Shown here: piece by piece, positions 5,542-6,332 of the stretch | Position numbering within the stretch: the first letter of the stretch is position 1 | Layout: every line of letters starts with the position of its first letter | Assembly (NCBI GenBank): GCA_937996675.1 | Contig: CALKUN010000054.1 | Location: 1-6,332, forward strand | Length of the DNA stretch: 6,332 nt | Origin: an uncultured Candidatus Saccharibacteria bacterium | Lineage (GTDB): Bacteria; Patescibacteriota; Saccharimonadia; CAILAD01; GCA-016700035 | Reading direction: 5' to 3' | The notes under the pieces: model-generated | Seen by the model: the letters and a program-made list of their open reading frames with translations, nothing else | What the model was told of the DNA's origin: nothing | The model's database searches: none | Made by a program: the position numbers and the translations under genes

Positions 5542-6332
5542 ATGCCGACCGATACTGCCGAACACACTACACCAGATAGCGGGGAAGATACTGGTGCTCA
5601 AGACGCCCGTGCCCAACATAGACAAGATCTACAGGACGATCTAAGAGGTCTTATTGACCGTGGAGTGAACGTGCGAAGTGACGCCGCCGGTGAAGCGGCA
5701 TCGACAGTTATTGATACAAAGGCTACTGAGAAGGTCGCTGAGACGACTGAATCCGCAGCGCCTACTCCACCTCCATCCACTGATCGTAGGGAGCAATTGC
5801 GCGAGCGTTTACGTTCTATGCGAGACAGGGCGCGACCTAACGGAACGACTTCTGAGCCGGATACGAGTGAGACTGCTCGCGATCGCTGGAAGCGCGTCTT
5901 TACCCAACAGGAAACCACAGAAACTGCTCCGCCAACACCCCCTCAGGCACCCGGCGCCGAGGTGGTACCAGCCACGCCACGCCCATCTCATGAGGAAACA
6001 CCTCGTCAGACCATCTATGCTCGCCCACGCGCCACGCCCGGAACTGGGGTAGAAACTGCTCGACAGACACCGGCTACTTCGCCAGATCGTAGAAGCGACG
6101 TGATCGATGTGGAAGGTGAAGAAGTCAACCCGACAGCAACCCCTGAGACGACCGAACAGAACCCCACAGCAACCGACAGGGAGCCTGCTACTCGACTCTC
6201 CGAAGAGGAACTGAACGAGCTCATCAAGCAGGGTCTGACAGGTGATGTCATCGACGTATCTCGTTCTACGCGAGCCGCTGCTGAACATAAGGCTGGGCAG
6301 GTCTTGCGAGAAAGCAAGCTCGAGATGGAGGC
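5542..6332 (+). CDS. Apparently disordered Pro/Thr/Glu-rich protein, 3' end outside window
   Basis: A frame starting with ATG at 5542 stays open for 263 codons to the window edge. I recognise no family. The sequence is dominated by Thr, Pro, Glu, Ala, Arg and Asp. It has no cysteine and only three aromatic residues (Trp116, Phe120, Tyr159), which suggests intrinsic disorder. Islands of likely helix are LQDDLRGLIDRG (30-41), DRREQLRERLRSMRDRAR (81-98, strongly charged), ARDRWKRVF (112-120) and LSEEELNELIKQG (219-231). The last leads into DVIDVSRSTRAAAEHKAG, perhaps the start of a folded domain. DVIDV occurs twice (186-190, 235-239), as does NPTAT. No signal peptide or membrane segment is visible at the N-terminus. 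It lies 15 bases after the DUF5663-like gene with only a weak ribosome site (GCGGAT), suggesting an operon. Long frames on the opposite strand here look like shadows. Confidence 0.75.
   Translation, partial: MPTDTAEHTTPDSGEDTGAQDARAQHRQDLQDDLRGLIDRGVNVRSDAAGEAASTVIDTKATEKVAETTESAAPTPPPSTDRREQLRERLRSMRDRARPNGTTSEPDTSETARDRWKRVFTQQETTETAPPTPPQAPGAEVVPATPRPSHEETPRQTIYARPRATPGTGVETARQTPATSPDRRSDVIDVEGEEVNPTATPETTEQNPTATDREPATRLSEEELNELIKQGLTGDVIDVSRSTRAAAEHKAGQVLRESKLEME

Noticed and set aside
5678..6052. Plus-strand frame of 124 codons overlapping the disordered protein gene
   Set aside because: It is fully contained within the longer frame from 5542. It has a Leu/Arg/His-rich composition and no good ribosome binding site.
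5809..6288. 159-codon minus-strand frame and other frames opposite the disordered protein
   Set aside because: Their Ser/Arg/Cys-rich composition is what GC-biased Thr/Pro/Glu codons give when read backwards. The plus-strand frame is longer, starts 15 bases after an upstream gene and runs on beyond the window.

Overview
The window looks like chromosomal DNA from a bacterium of the Candidate Phyla Radiation (Patescibacteria), possibly the Saccharibacteria. This is inferred from protein character, not measured. The pointers are a SecA with a long acidic/basic insertion of the kind I associate with CPR SecA proteins, a short DUF5663-like helical protein, small proteins throughout, tight gene packing and roughly balanced base composition. 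The standard stop code applies: two genes end in TGA and no long frame reads through TGA, so the recoded-UGA CPR lineages (Gracilibacteria/Absconditabacteria) are unlikely. All genes lie on the + strand. I see no tRNA, rRNA, CRISPR array or mobile element, and no gene-free stretch above 300 bases; the longest gap is 107 bases.

Left part (1-1411): the 3' four-fifths of serS (seryl-tRNA synthetase), truncated by the window edge, overlaps a short hibernation factor gene (hpf) by four bases. They form a translation/ribosome-maintenance pair. Middle (1412-1968): a strong-looking promoter drives a small orphan protein with two CxxC motifs. A GC-rich hairpin follows, then a second promoter whose -10 box lies only 11 bases before the secA start codon.

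Right part (1969-5097): secA, the ATPase of the Sec protein export system, is followed after three bases by a membrane-anchored FKBP-type prolyl isomerase. The two probably share a transcript and link export with folding at the membrane. The SecA lacks both the C-terminal zinc-binding SEC-C motif and the variable subdomain of E. coli SecA, and ends instead in a lysine/arginine tail. The FKBP gene has a second, well-spaced ribosome binding site and ATG exactly at the end of its linker, so it may give both anchored and soluble isomerase.

Far right (5098-6332): a short promoter region with direct and inverted repeats precedes a small helical protein. After 15 bases a long frame follows that stays open to the window edge and encodes an apparently disordered, Pro/Thr/Glu-rich protein with repeated short motifs. 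The last two genes are the least understood part of the window. Most of the rest is ordinary housekeeping content, and I found no clear evidence of a new defence or mobile system.
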